In this document: piece after piece, positions 42,728-53,900 of the stretch
How the letters are laid out: each line of letters starts with the position of its first letter
Numbering within the stretch: position 1 is the stretch's first letter
From: Motacilla alba alba
Taxonomy: Eukaryota > Chordata > Aves > Passeriformes > Motacillidae
Direction: 5' to 3'
Assembly: GCF_015832195.1 (NCBI RefSeq)
Contig: NC_052021.1
Location: forward strand, 27,926,786-27,990,785
Length of the DNA stretch: 64,000 nucleotides
The notes under the pieces: model-generated
What the model saw: only the letters and a program-made list of their open reading frames with translations
What the model was told of the DNA's origin: nothing
The model's database searches: none
Translations under genes and position numbers: made by a program

Positions 42728-43840
42728 CTGGAAAATAAAGTCAGAACAATTCAGCCCAGAACTAAGTACAGGATATTGCTTCCTGGACCCCACATCTACT
42801 AATTTAACATGCTTAATAACACAATCAAATCCAGAAAAACACTGCCTTTCTATTTTTCATAGCTCTTTTAAAAGCCAGCTTCAGGAAGTTCCGTATTAGC
42901 TTCACATAGCATTAAGCAACAGAGCTGCTAATTAGAACCAAATTAACCACGCTCTGTATGTGGTTCTTCAGTCCTTTTCTCAACAGCCTGAAACAGTGAA
43001 CCTCACAATGCCAAAAAACATCTGTCAACAACTCCAAATCGAGTCTTATAAAATGACAGAAAAATACTGTTTTAAAACCAGACAAGAACAGATGATTGAA
43101 GATTTTCAGAAAGAGCTCAAGGCAATATAGAATTAGTTCTTTTTTTAAAAAAAAAAAGCAAATGATATTTCAAATGTCATCTAACACCATCCTGAAACAT
43201 CTCCATACTTTCAGTTTCTCATATCTCCAGAGCTTAACCATCTCCTCCCTAAAGTCAAGTGCAACATACGCATTCACTGCAGCCAGCGATTTCCCTGCCC
43301 ATCGAGAAACCAGACTGTGGCTCACAGTTTCAATCATTTCCTCATTCAACAAAACATTCTGGGATAGGTGCCATACCTGGATTTTTAGCATATTCTGCTT
43401 GCAACATTTTAACTTCCGAAAAGCAGTTCTACAAGAAGATAAAGCAAAGCAGCACTAAAGCTGGAGTGCCATACTTTTCATCTTCACACATTTCAATTCC
43501 CTAGGAAATCCTCTTTTGGTCTGCACAGAGTCTCGCTGGAAGTATACGTGTATCAGACTCACCTGTGCAGACTATTTTCCGGGACAAGAGCCAAAATCTG
43601 CAAGCCTACATCATAATCATTTTGCTGAAGTCCTTCCTTCAAACCTAGAAGGGCAGGCAGCTTTTACAAATACCATCTGCAAAAACAAGGACACGTACCC
43701 TACCGCAACACCGCAGCCGGCTCTAAAAAATAACCTCCACAACAGCTGCTGGGCTTTGTTATCTACTTATTTACCCATACAGAAAATCAACGCGCAATCA
43801 ATGAAACAGCACAACGTAATTAACACCACGGAAAAGAAAG
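42605..43840 (-). CDS. Unrecognised four-exon minus-strand gene model, 142 residues
   Basis: I do not recognise this protein. Four exon-like blocks (43840-43775, 43644-43563, 43428-43209, 42727-42605) each have AG and GT borders, and the three junction phases (1, 2 and 0) all fit to give one open frame from the ATG at 43778-43776 to the TAG at 42607-42605. The start reads MGLKEGLQQNDYDVGLQILA, the middle has NEEMIETVSHSLVSRWAGKS, and the C-terminus reads LPQIEHEKKLIRKKSMSE. It looks soluble, alpha-helical and mixed in charge, with no signal peptide or clear zinc motif. The SLVSRW stretch faintly recalls TFIIS N-terminal-like helical bundles, but that is too weak to claim. It sits just inside the presumed first intron of CCDC186, on the same strand, next to the CpG island, so it could be a separate small gene, alternative 5' exons of CCDC186, or a decayed gene. 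The ATG context is weak (T at -3), so the start is uncertain. Confidence 0.5.
43209..43428 (-). CDS. Exon C of the unrecognised gene
   Basis: 73 codons from TAFRKLKCCKQNMLKIQ to EEMVKLWRYEKLK. Acceptor TATCTTCTTGTAG; donor GTATGG, phase 0. The frame stays open 11 codons past the donor, to the TGA at 43172-43170, so the exon could end later. Confidence 0.45.
43563..43644 (-). CDS. Exon B of the unrecognised gene
   Basis: LKEGLQQNDYDVGLQILALV then PENSLH. Acceptor CTGCCCTTCTAG and donor CACAG/GTGAGT are both strong; enters in phase 1, leaves in phase 2. Confidence 0.5.
43775..43840 (-). CDS. Exon A of the unrecognised gene, with possible start codon
   Basis: A 66-base block with an excellent acceptor (TCTCTTTGTTTCTGTACAG) and a GTAAAT donor. 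An ATG falls three bases before the final G, so most of the block would be 5' UTR; upstream of the ATG the same frame is open but hydrophobic and unconvincing as protein. Confidence 0.35.
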
Positions 43841-43879
43841 CTGTACAGAAACAAAGAGACTGCGAGCCAGCACAGGAGC

Positions 43880-44720
43880 CTGCGCTAGCCGCTCGGAGGT
43901 CCTGACCGGGAAGGTGTTGCTATGGCAGGACCTCAGCCCTGCTGTCACCTCGCTCCCTCCTCCGGCGCCTCGCCCGCGGCCCTGGAGCGACTTCTGCCAG
44001 CCCAGCGCCCCCACCCGCACAGGGAGAGCCCCTCGCCACCCGGGGGAATCCTGCCTCCCGCCCGTCCTTCCCCCGCCCCCGCGGCCGCGTCCCGCAGGGT
44101 TTATCTCCCGCTGACAGCGAAGCGGATCGGCGGCCCCGCGGCCCCTCCCGAGCCCGCCGGGCAGCGCCCGGCCCGGCCCGTCCCGTCCAGCGCCAGCTCC
44201 CTCGGCCGCTCCGCGCCGGCCCCTCGAGGAGCCCGGCAGTGCCCGCGCGGCTGGGGGACGCCGGCAGCGCCAAGGCGCCGGCTCCGAGCATCCACCCACC
44301 AGCCCGCCCTCGCTGCGGCTCGGCCCTCACCCGGTCGCTACGCGGGCGGCAGGAGCGGCGGCAGCGCGGCCATGGCGGGCGCAGCGCGGTCCCGCTCCCC
44401 GCCGGCCGCCCGGCCCGGCGCGCTGACACATCAACAAAGATGGCGGCGGCGGGCGGGGCCCCGCGGCGGCGGGGCGGGATCGGGGCAGCCCCGGGCGGCG
44501 GGCCCGGCCCGGCCCCGCGGGGGCCGCCGTTCCTGCGGGCCCTGCGCTGCCCCTCGGGATGGGCTGGGGGCGAACGGGCGATCGCGGCAGCCACCGGGAC
44601 CAGCAGGTGACGCGGGATCCATCTCTCCGCCTTCCCTCGCCCTCGTGCTGCCGCGTTCCCACCCGCGCCGCCGAAAGCCCGCGATCCACTGACGGCGCTC
44701 AAAGCTCCGAGCGGCTGCAT
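43880..44720. promoter_or_regulatory. CCDC186: CpG island, probable CCDC186 promoter
   Basis: Very GC- and CpG-rich against AT-rich surroundings. On the minus strand a first-exon-like end with donor GTGAGG lies at 44331, suitable for a non-coding first exon of CCDC186 (or of the unrecognised gene). On the plus strand, caaagatggcggcggc at 44433-44448 matches the YY1 site core AAGATGGCGGC that often sits just inside transcription starts, so some plus-strand initiation is possible. No TATA box is evident. Long open frames on both strands here are GC artefacts. Confidence 0.75.
44436..44446 (+). promoter_or_regulatory. YY1-like site (AAGATGGCGGC)
   Basis: Exact match to the usual YY1 core within the CpG island. 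The site is typical of housekeeping promoters. Its orientation points rightward, away from CCDC186. Confidence 0.55.
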
Positions 44721-44764
44721 GTAGGACATAATGCTGCGGTATTCGTGCGCTCGCCGCCAGGGGA

Positions 44765-45072
44765 CATTTAGGGTGGACGTTAGGAGGAATTTCTTCACGG
44801 GAAGGGCGACCGTCTGGTCGGACGGCCCAGGGAGGTGGTGGAGTCACCGTCCCTGAGGTGTTCAAGGAAAGTCCGGGTGGACGTTAGGAGGAATTTCTTC
44901 ACGGGAAGGGCGACCGTCTGGTCGGACGGCCCAGGGAGGTGGTGGAGTCACCGTCCCTGAGATGTTCAAGGAAAGTCCGGACGTGGCACTCAGTGCCGTG
45001 CTGGTGTTGGGCCATAGGCGGGACTCGATGATCTCAGAAGTGTTTTCCAACCGAATCGATTCTGTGATTTCA
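44765..45072 (+). mobile_element. CR1 LINE 3' end with internal duplication
   Basis: CR1 tail text: ggaggaatttcttcacgg, gttcaaggaaagtcc, a gatgatctcagaagt block and the terminal attctgtgattt. It is unusually CpG-rich for CR1, suggesting little methylation-driven decay or a young insertion beside the island. Confidence 0.85.
44771..44978 (+). repeat. Two tandem copies of a 104-bp unit
   Basis: The unit beginning gggtggacgttaggaggaat occurs at 44771-44874 and again at 44875-44978. I see a single difference between copies (ctgaggtg versus ctgagatg), so the duplication is recent. Confidence 0.95.
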
Positions 45073-46129
45073 CACAGGACAATCTCAGGCATGCGTCTAT
45101 AAATTGTTTCAGTCTGGATAGGGTATTTTGTCTCTTCTTATTCAAACATGTGTTTATGTCAACAAAGGGATCTCATGTCAGACATTCCATGGCACTGTCT
45201 AAACCCACAGCCCTGAACAGCTGCCTTACAGGAGGGATTCTTCACCCCAGTAGTTTTCAGAGAGATAGTTACGAAGATGCCTCTCCTTTTTGCAAGATCC
45301 AATGCACAATTAATGACAAATAGAATCTTCAGCCTTAAATAAACACCATCACGTTCTCCATAACCAACCCCTGCACATTATGTCAAAATCTTCTGCACCC
45401 ACATACCATGCAGGAGTCAATCCAGTAATGTTAATAAACAGCTTCACTTAGCACTCAGCACCTGCTGGGACTCCATTCTGACTGGATTTTTTAAAAAATG
45501 TGAAAATTTTGCTGGGCATCAAAAATCTGGTCTGCATTTCAGTGCTGGGATCACAAAGTGGAACACAAAGCTTTTTGGAATCCAGAGCATGGCATAAATC
45601 CATTTTATTTAATAAAAAAGAAATTGAAAAAAATACCTTATCAGACAAGCTGCTAAGTGAAAGCACTTGTATGTGCTATAGCAGCTCAGCTAAAATGAGC
45701 ATTGGCACCTCTCCTGAAGTAACATCCTAAACATAACAATAGAAAAGCAAGTTAGAATTACTGAATAATTCAGGTTGAAAGGGACCTCAGTAAATTATCT
45801 GGTCCAATCCCCTACTCATAGCAAGGCTAACTTTGATGTTAGATCAGATGATTGCTTTACTTTGGCTAATTTATTTTTATATGTGTATGAAAGCATACAC
45901 ATACCTACATGTATGAAAACATCACCTACCCAATGATGCAGTGATGATTTCTTCACCTTGTATCATGGATGACCTTCAAAGTAGAATGTGCTGAATAACT
46001 TCACTTACAAACATTAATTGAGAGAGTTATTTCAGAGCAAGCTCTTTTTCTCCATATTCTTTCTAGGCATTTGGAATTTCAGAGCTGCAACTGCAAATTT
46101 TGGGATCCTAGAAAATGCTCCTTGAAACC
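45073..46129. other. Intergenic DNA with a CR1 remnant
   Basis: AT-rich and without exon structure. The only element seen is a short minus-strand CR1 tail near 45755-45860, where the plus strand reads caggttgaaagggacctcag, the reverse complement of the usual CR1 end. Confidence 0.55.
45755..45860 (-). mobile_element. CR1 LINE 3' end fragment
   Basis: About 105 bases resembling the last part of CR1 read in reverse (attcaggttgaaagggacct, then ggtccaatccccta). Short, diverged and inactive. Confidence 0.7.
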
Positions 46130-46644
46130 TGCTGTTTAACCCCAGCCAACAAGGAGGCCCCACAAAGCTGCTGGCTCACTCCCCTCTCCAGCAGGGCAGG
46201 AGAGAGAACTGGAAGACTCAGACTTCTGGGTCGAGATAAAGACAGTTTAATGTGACAGAAAATAAAATAATAATCATGATAATATAAACAAACCCAGTGA
46301 TACACAATGCAATTTTTCACCACTTACTGACTGATGCCCAGACAGTTCCCAAACTGTTCCCTGGTCAGCTATTCCTCAGTTTATGTACTGAGGATGATGC
46401 CATTTGGTATGGAATAATCCTTGGTCAGCTGGGATCAGCTGTCCCAGCTGTGTTTCCCCCCAGCTTCTTGCTGGCAGGGTATGAGAAGCTGAAAGGTCCT
46501 TGACAATAGTGTAAACACTATTTAGGAACAACTAAAAAACATTAGTGTGTTATCAACATTATTCTCCTCCTAAATCCAAAGCACAGCTCTGTACCAGCTA
46601 CTAGGAAGAAAATTGACTCTCCCAGCCAAAACCAGGACAAAACA
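46130..46644 (-). mobile_element. Solo LTR of an avian endogenous retrovirus
   Basis: Read on the minus strand it starts TGTTTTGTCCTGGTTTTGGC and ends near GGCTGGGGTTAAACAGCA, and it contains the poly(A)/R-region phrase ATTAAACTGTCTTTATC. These are features of a common avian ERV LTR family that I recognise without being able to name the exact subfamily. About 515 bases. No retroviral gene remnants lie on either side, and I found no matching target-site duplication, so the borders may be a few bases off. Confidence 0.8.
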
Positions 46645-48734
46645 TTTTAAATGATCCTTAAAAACAACCATGGGATCTTAGAAAAAAATCACTCTGTAAA
46701 CCTTTCAGTGCCATCATAACTATAAATCTTTCAGTGTCCCTTATTCTGGGAAAGATAATACTGCTTCAGGTAATTAAGCAATGTCCTAGCCATCATCTCT
46801 AAGCAGCAAAGGAGTCAGTCATATGTCTTTAAAAACATTAATTTGAAAGCACAAATGGGAGTAGGTTGCAGAGAGCACTCGTGCCATCAACTTTAACCTC
46901 CAAATAACACTTTAAAGGCAAGTGTCTAGCCCTTGCTTTGCTCAAATTATACTGTGCATTCCATCTTTCTAAAAATACATAAAAAGTCAGGTGTGGAACA
47001 GAGATAAGTAAAAATTGTCTCTTTTCAGAAAGCAGTGCCATGCAACACTGACTTGCTAATTGCCATGCAGCACGTGTCTAAGCTTGGCTTTCAGAAAGGG
47101 TTCTTTGCCACTGCTGCTGCTGTTCTGCAGCTGAGCTGCAAAGTTCACACTGCTGCTCTGTAACACAGTCACTTCAGTGCCCTAATGCTTCTTTTCTTAT
47201 TTAGTCTTCTAGTTGTTTAAAGACAACTGCAGAGACATCAGTGTACTCTGACCCCAGTCTTTTTAAGATTTGTGCTTTTACCTTGCTGTACACTTTGTCT
47301 GCAGTCCCACTGATGTTACCTGTATGTGTTTAGTGTGTTCCAACAGACCTGGCAGAATTTAATTTGATTTTTGCCTTTTATTCTGGGCATTTTTTAGAGA
47401 AGGAGTAAAATCAGGTTAAGAAAATAGAGCCTGGTTAGTGCAGTTCTTCCTTAAAGGCAGAAGAAAAGGACTTTTTTGTACTCAGCTGGACTCCCCATAG
47501 CTCTAGTCCCAGAACTGACGCTGACAGTTCTGACTCTTATAATACCTGTGCTATAGCCACATTTTCATGTGAAGAGTATTTTATCCCCAGGAGGTGGCCA
47601 CAGATACTTAGAGAATGATAATGACAGGTCACAGATAGAGTCCTTCCCCAAACCACTTGCTTGGTGCTAAATCAAAATGAATTACTGTACCTCTTAATTA
47701 GCCAGCCATAGCTCTTATTTGGCATGTACAAATGCTGAGGAAAACAATTCCTGAGTGAGAGAACTTGCCATCTGAAAGACAGACACTCCTACACAACAGA
47801 CTTGTCTGCTGCAGACAAGCTCTGCATTGCAGAGGCAGAAGCAGAATTTGGCCCACATATTCAAAAGGTTGTAGTTCTGGCTTTTGGCTTATACTTTATT
47901 ATATGAAAGGAAATGTTCCTCTGATTGCTCAGTTTCCAGATGACATTTGTTAATTATCCAGAGTATTTTTATAGCTTTGCCCACTGAAAGGGCTTACAAA
48001 GCTTTTTTTTTCTCCTTCAGCTAAAGAAGTGTTAGCAACTACACTTTAAGGGAGAACAATGAGGTGGCTCAAACAGCAGATGTGCTGGGTGATACCCCAC
48101 ACTCCTCTGAGACCACTGGTGGCAAAGGACCATGTTTGGCACTGCTGGGGAGGAGCTGGCAGCAGACTCCAGCTTGCCCAATTCCCATCTTCTGTATTTG
48201 TCAGAGGGCTGGTCTCTTGGAATGCAGTTACCACGGGCTGAATTGATTCCTACATTTCACAACATGGCAAAATTACACAAAGAGTTATTATTTTCTTAGT
48301 TATTATTTTCTTCATTGGGAATTGCTTTAATTGTGTAACTATTTTATTCTGAGCAAGCACAGTTTGCCAGAGGTGTTCAGGGAGCACCATTCACAAAGCC
48401 CCATCTTCCCTCCGTGTGTCAGGTAAGGACAACATCTCTGCTGAACCTGCTTGCCACCACCATCACATCTGATCTATACATGGCAAATCCCAAGTGTGAC
48501 TATGACCACTCAAGTGCTCTGAGCAAGTTACAATTGCAAAAATTATGTTCATTCTGTGTTGCTTGCACTGTCCTTTTTCAGCATGTAGCACAGTGGTGTC
48601 TCAGTAGGTTCCTAGGCATTTAGATCCTGGAGCTAGTGACACACTGGTACAGTTATTTACAGAACCTACAGGCAGGTAAGCCTAAAGCTCTTGCTAACAA
48701 TTGCAGGTAAGTCACACCAGCCTCGTGCAGCTCC
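46645..48734. other. Intergenic DNA, nothing recognised
   Basis: No exon chain, RNA gene or known repeat seen. Short open frames near 48046-48246 overlap on both strands with no splice support. Confidence 0.5.
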
Positions 48735-49437
48735 TGGGATGTCACTCCTGATCAGCCACCATGCTAAGAGCACTCTCCTCAGTTACCTCTGACAGACACT
48801 CAGTTACCCTGCAGGGAGACCTGGACAGGCTGGAAGAGCGAGCAAACAAGACCCTCATTAAGTTCAAAAAGGTCAAGTGTAATGTCTTGCACCTTGTAAA
48901 ACATAATCCTGAAGTGCAGCACAGGCTGGTATCTACCCATCTGAGGAGCAGCTCTGTGTAAACAGACCTGGGGGTCCTGGTGGACAGGCAGCTCACTGTG
49001 AGTGAACAGGATGCTGCTGCAGCAAAGAAAGCCAACAGGATGCTAGGCTGCATCAACGAGGGCATCACCAGCACAGATAAAGAAGTATTTGCCCCACTCA
49101 GTGGGCTACACCTGAAATGCTGCGTTCACTTGTGGCCCCTGCTACATAACAGCGATGTGGACAGGATGGAGAGGGACCAGAGAAGAGCCACAAAGAACAT
49201 CAAGGTTTGAGAAGTTTGACATAGAAAGAACAGCTGAGAGAAATGGGATTGCTCAGCTGTCAGTAGAGAAGGCTCAGGGGAGGCTTTAGAAAGAAAGCCA
49301 AATTTTTTTTTTTTTTTAGAGGTTTGAATGACAGAGAAGTATTTCTTAGTGCCTTGCTGGTATTAGTTCTTCCTAGGCATAAGGATTACTGGGCTAATCT
49401 TAGGGACAGAGGAACAAGGGGCAAGGAGATGATGAAT
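48735..49437 (+). mobile_element. CR1 LINE, 3' region, truncated
   Basis: Contains the CR1 reverse-transcriptase tail in pieces: LQGDLDRLEERANKTLIKFK, then after a stop [14 protein letters not shown] and [14 protein letters not shown], followed by [10 protein letters not shown] poly-T run near 49306 interrupts the tail region, and the terminal repeats are not recognisable. Confidence 0.85.
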
Positions 49438-50364
49438 GCTGTATGATCATGATCACCTTGTCTCCCCTCAATTTCCCATATACAGGTGTGTGCCTACTCT
49501 GATATGCAATGCTGAGCAATTTGGCATGTGGGTTTCTTGAAATCCTACCAATTCCTACCTAGATTTCCTTCTTGTTGTAAGAGCAGCCTCTGATCCACTC
49601 AGCTTTGCTCAGGCTGGAGCTGGGGGCAGGAGGTTCATGTGAGCCAGGAGGAGTCTTTCCTCTGACTTTAGTAGGTGGTATCTTAAACCACTGAGAGAAA
49701 ACTCAGCAGCCCTCAGATGTGTTCACTTTTCTTTTGAGAATGCTTAGTTTGGCAGACAGGATCCTAGACTTAAATACAGATAATTTAGACTGAAACGCTG
49801 TCACAGCCAGATGCCAAATGACTTAAGGCAAAATAGCTATGCTTCAGCTGCTTCTCTCTGAACGGAGATAATTATTCCCTGCTGTACAGAACATGTAACA
49901 ATAAAATCCATCACTGATTTTATACCCTTTAATAATAAGTACAACAATGTAGGCACTAAAATAGTTCAGATTAATTTATTTTTTGGTGAAAGCTTAATTG
50001 CACAGCACTGAGAACACCTGAGATCATGTCTGAGTAGTAGCAAAAAACTGGAGCACTCTTGAGGATGAAGTATATTTTCCCATGAAGATAGAGACATGGA
50101 GGTGGGAGGCAAAAGTTGAAGAAAAGGGGAAACCACCTTGTATAGAAAAGAAAGAGGAAAAAGGACAAAGGAAAATGAGAATAGGTTGGAAATGGGAGAT
50201 GAAGTGATGTATGTTCTTGGCTGCAGGGCGAAATTCAAATACTTTAAAATACAAATGCATCAATTTTATTTATTAATTCAGCTTTTTGCATAGCTCCCAC
50301 AGCCATTTTCTGAATTTGTATGAAATAAATTGGGGTTACTGGTTCAACCATGAGTAATTATGTC
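49438..50364. other. Intergenic DNA, nothing recognised
   Basis: AT-rich sequence with no coding or RNA signal that I can support. Confidence 0.5.
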
Positions 50365-50699
50365 CACAAAGATGCTCAGAGGCCTGGAGCACCTCAGCTA
50401 TGAGGTCAGGCTGGGAACTGGGCTTGTTCATCCTGGAGAATTCTCCGGGGAGACCTCAGAGCACCTTCTAGTACCAAAAGGTACAAGAGAGCTGAAGAGG
50501 GACTTTTTACAAGGGCATGTAGTGATCGGACATAGAGGAATGGCTTCAAACTGAGAGAGAATGAGTTGGCCATTGGGAAGAAATCCTTTGCTGTGCGGCT
50601 AGTGAGGCCCTCACACAAGGTTTCCTAGAGAAGGTGTGGATGCCCTATCCCTGGAAGTGTTCAAGGCCAGGCTGAATGGGGCTGGAATAACCCGGACTA
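50365..50699 (+). mobile_element. CR1 LINE 3' fragment next to the TDRD1 island
   Basis: CR1 text from aagatgctcagaggcctgga through gttcaaggccaggctgaatgg. It stops abruptly at about 50700, where the CpG island begins, and lacks the terminal attctgtgat repeats. Confidence 0.85.
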
Positions 50700-50820
50700 G
50701 TGCAAGTCTCCCGGGGCCGCGCCTCCCTGGCCGCGATGGCCGCACCGGGGCCTGCGAGCGGCCGGGCAGCACATGCCCCGCTCCGCCCTGAGCCCCGGGG
50801 TCCCGCCGGGGCGGGGCGGA

Positions 50821-50909
50821 ATGAGCGGCACGGAGCCGCCGGGAGCGCCTGGAGACTTCGCTGGCCTGCGGGGGCCGCTGCTTCCCCTCTTCCCGCCGCC
50901 GGTCCTCGA
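50821..50909 (+). CDS. TDRD1: TDRD1 exon 1 candidate
   Basis: Open frame [20 protein letters not shown] and on to PPVL, ending before a GTGAGC donor in phase 2. The next exon begins with one base and then 16 open codons before MMAEPLN, so the phases fit exactly (GA|T gives Asp). The protein is GC-driven in composition and unconserved, so this exon is an inference. The true first exon may instead be non-coding. Confidence 0.45.
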
Positions 50910-53900
50910 GTGAGCGCCCGGCCCTGCTTCCCGCGTGGGGCGGCGCGGACCGCGGGGCGGCGGCTCGGGGTGAGCGCTGCTCTGAGGGGCGAGAGGGGCA
51001 GGGGCGACCCTGAGGGAGCGCTGCTCTGAAGGGAGAGAAGCGCAGGGGCGGCCCTGGGCGAGCGCTGCTCTGAGGGGCGAGAAGGGCAGGGGCGGCCCTG
51101 GGCGAGCGCTGCTCTGAGGGGCGAGAAGGGCAGGGGCGGCCCGGGGCGAGCGCTGCTCGGAAGGGCGAGAGGGGCAGGGGCGGCTCGGGGTGAGCGCTGC
51201 TCTCGGGAGAGAGAGGGGCAGGGGCGGCCCGGGGTGAGCGCTGCTCTCGGGGGAGAGAGGGGCAGGGGCGGCCCGGGGTGAGCGCTGCTCTCGGGGGAGA
51301 GAGGGGCAGAAGCGGCCTTGGGCGAGCGCTGCTCTGAAGGGCGAGAGGGGCAGGGGCGGCCCGGGGTGAGCGCTGCTCTCGGGGGAGAGAGGGGCAGGGG
51401 GTCGGCGCTTCGCTTTCCCCCGGGACAGGCGCCGGGGCTGGCCCGGGGTTTGCGCTTTGCTGAGGGGAGAGAGGGCGAGGGGTGGCTGCGAGCTTGGGTG
51501 CAGGCCGTGGGAGGGGGCTGTCTAATTTTATTTAGAGTTACTTAAAATCACTTAAGTTTAATCACTTAAAAATCACTTTAGAATCACTTAATTTTAATAA
51601 CACCCCTTTAATTGCGGTTGTTGAAAGCAGTTTTCTGGTGGAGTTGGTTTGCAGTATCACTTAGACTACTCTGCTTTATTCGCAGGTTCATTTTAGTTTG
51701 TTTTCACCTATGCTTTTCATTTTAAACAATTATATTGCACCTTAGCATTTGGAAAGCAAGTGCTGAAAATGCATTTTGGCAGAGCCCAGGGCGTTGCTTC
51801 CCCTCCGGCAGCTGCTCTTCAGGCAGTGGTTCCCCTCCACTCCCGGGCATGAGGAACCCAAGAGTGCAGCCTCTGCTTTTTATTACTGAAAACTTTTTTA
51901 ACAAAAGTACGGCGAGGTCTCTTCCAGAGACACAATGAGCTTCATTTGCGGGTGTTGATGGCTGCTCCTATTTGTCAGTGTGTTCCTCTTCTAAAGGAAT
52001 TTTCATCCTTTAAGCTTTAGTATTCATTGTTGAATTCTTTAGTGCAGAAGGTGTTTGGCTGTGCAAACAAAAGAAATAGATGGTAGAGTATTAGCCTTCC
52101 AAAATGAATGCTTAAATATATCTTCAGAATATGACCCAAAAATACTTTAATTTGTGTGCCTGCCTGAATTAATCTCTAAATCCATGCTTTTGCAGTTACC
52201 TGGCCCACAGCCACCTTTGGTCATACTCTAATGTCAACCTTTACATGATGGCAGAACCACTTAATCTTCAACATAATGAAGTTGCAGATGCAGATTTAAG
52301 CAACAGGGTCACAGGTACAGACTTACTGTTGAAAAGCTTTTAGTTTTTAGGCTGAGTTTCTGAAATATTTAACAAAATCCAATATTTTGTAAGCAAACAA
52401 TATAGGGTATTTTTGGCAAATGTAGAAACAGTACAGAAAGTTTTAACAACAGCACAAGTACAATAAGAGCGACTTTGTCCTAAGCTTGACAGAGATATCT
52501 TGACTTTATTCTTCTGTGATTGAGGATATGCTTTATTATTGATACACATCATCAGTATGAGTATGGCTTAGAAATACAACTCCTGATTATCCAAACTTGT
52601 GCCTGCTGAAGTGCCTTAGAAACTAAAAATCCCACCAGGATAATTGAGGTGTCAGGGAATTTGGACCAGTACATGGGAATTGGAGTTCCTTCAGCAATGC
52701 TCTTGCCTCTTAAGTGCCTTGGTACTGTCTGATCCATGTTCTCTTACTCCAAGCTGGGGAGAGGGAAAGGCTTCATTTTGAGAGATCTGAACTAGCTTTA
52801 TGTGCAAACATCTTGGGTCTGGAGAGTTCATGAAATTTGATTTCATGTTAGGCAAGAGTTTTAGTTCAGGCAGAGTTCACAAGATTTACTTGTTTCCAGG
52901 TAGGAAAAAGGCCATGTAAGCTTTATTTTGTCTCAGTGGAGACCTTGGACAGACCTGCCCGACTGGAACAAGATTTGAGTGGCGTATGTAGCCTAGAACA
53001 TAAACAAATTCTTTGTAGGTGGACGAACTCTGCCCACTTACAAAAACAGAGTTCCTACTACATTGATATGCAGGCTTAGCTGAATGTCTTCTAAGAGTTG
53101 TTTGGTAAAGAAAAACTTACAGGAAAGACTCACAAGGTTTACAAAGCACTTACTGGAAAGTCAGAATCTCTTGTTTCAGAGTGTTTTGTTTCTCAGTATT
53201 GAGTGATAAGCACAGAAGGTGAAAGTGTTGTTTTAATAATACCACGGATTGCATGATTGAGTAAATGTGGTATCAGAATGAAAACAAGTGACTTCCAGAG
53301 TGTGTAATGGTCCAAGCATCTCCATTTGCTCAAATGGGCTGGCAGAATAGTAGGAGTAGCCAAGAGCCTTGTTTCTTCCTGCAAATATTCCATAACATAG
53401 GCGTGTGTTGGTGTTGTTAATCAGATCCCTTTGCAAATACTTCTGCTTCTAGGAAGTTCTATGGAAGACAAAACTGGTAGAGAGAACTGCATAGCTGCAG
53501 CTGATAAAGAAAATACTGTGAGTTATTTCACTTTATAGTTGCCCCAAGTATTCTGAGCATTTCTAGGTAGCAGGAGTAATCAGCATGTGTTTCTCTTTCT
53601 AGAACTTAGGGAGAGTTAGAAGTTTTGTTTCCTTTTGTTGTCATATTTTTGTATGCTAGACTATTTCTACCCTAATGGGGAGGTTTTTTTCCATTAAGAA
53701 TGACTTCAGGTTTTTCTTCCACAGGTGTCACATTCTAATTGGATTAATGGGAAGCCAAAGAAATTGCAATGTTCCTCTAAGAGCGCATTTTCTATTTGCT
53801 ATGATAAGAGTTTCTTGAGTTTGTTAGTACCACCCCCTAAAGGGGGCACCTGCCATCATTGTGGGCTGTTTGGTAAGTGCCTGCTGTCCTGTAGCTTGTG

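Larger units (their letters stand above)
50700..51520. promoter_or_regulatory. TDRD1: CpG island, probable TDRD1 promoter and first exon
   Basis: Dense CpG and high GC begin sharply after the CR1 fragment. The right half is taken up by a 44-bp tandem array. A plus-strand ATG with G at -3 occurs at 50821. No TATA box is obvious. The strand assignment follows from the TDRD1 exons downstream. Confidence 0.7.

Noticed and set aside
43820..44865. Long open frames on both strands in the CpG island (up to 292 codons)
   Set aside because: Arg/Pro/Gly/Ala-rich products of GC-rich DNA in four frames at once; stops are simply rare there.
46130..46644. Possibility of a complete provirus around the LTR
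   Set aside because: No gag, pol or env remnants and no second LTR nearby; it is a solo LTR.
51318..51545. Open frame through the 44-bp repeats
   Set aside because: 44 is not a multiple of three, so each repeat is read in a different frame; there is no conserved periodic protein.
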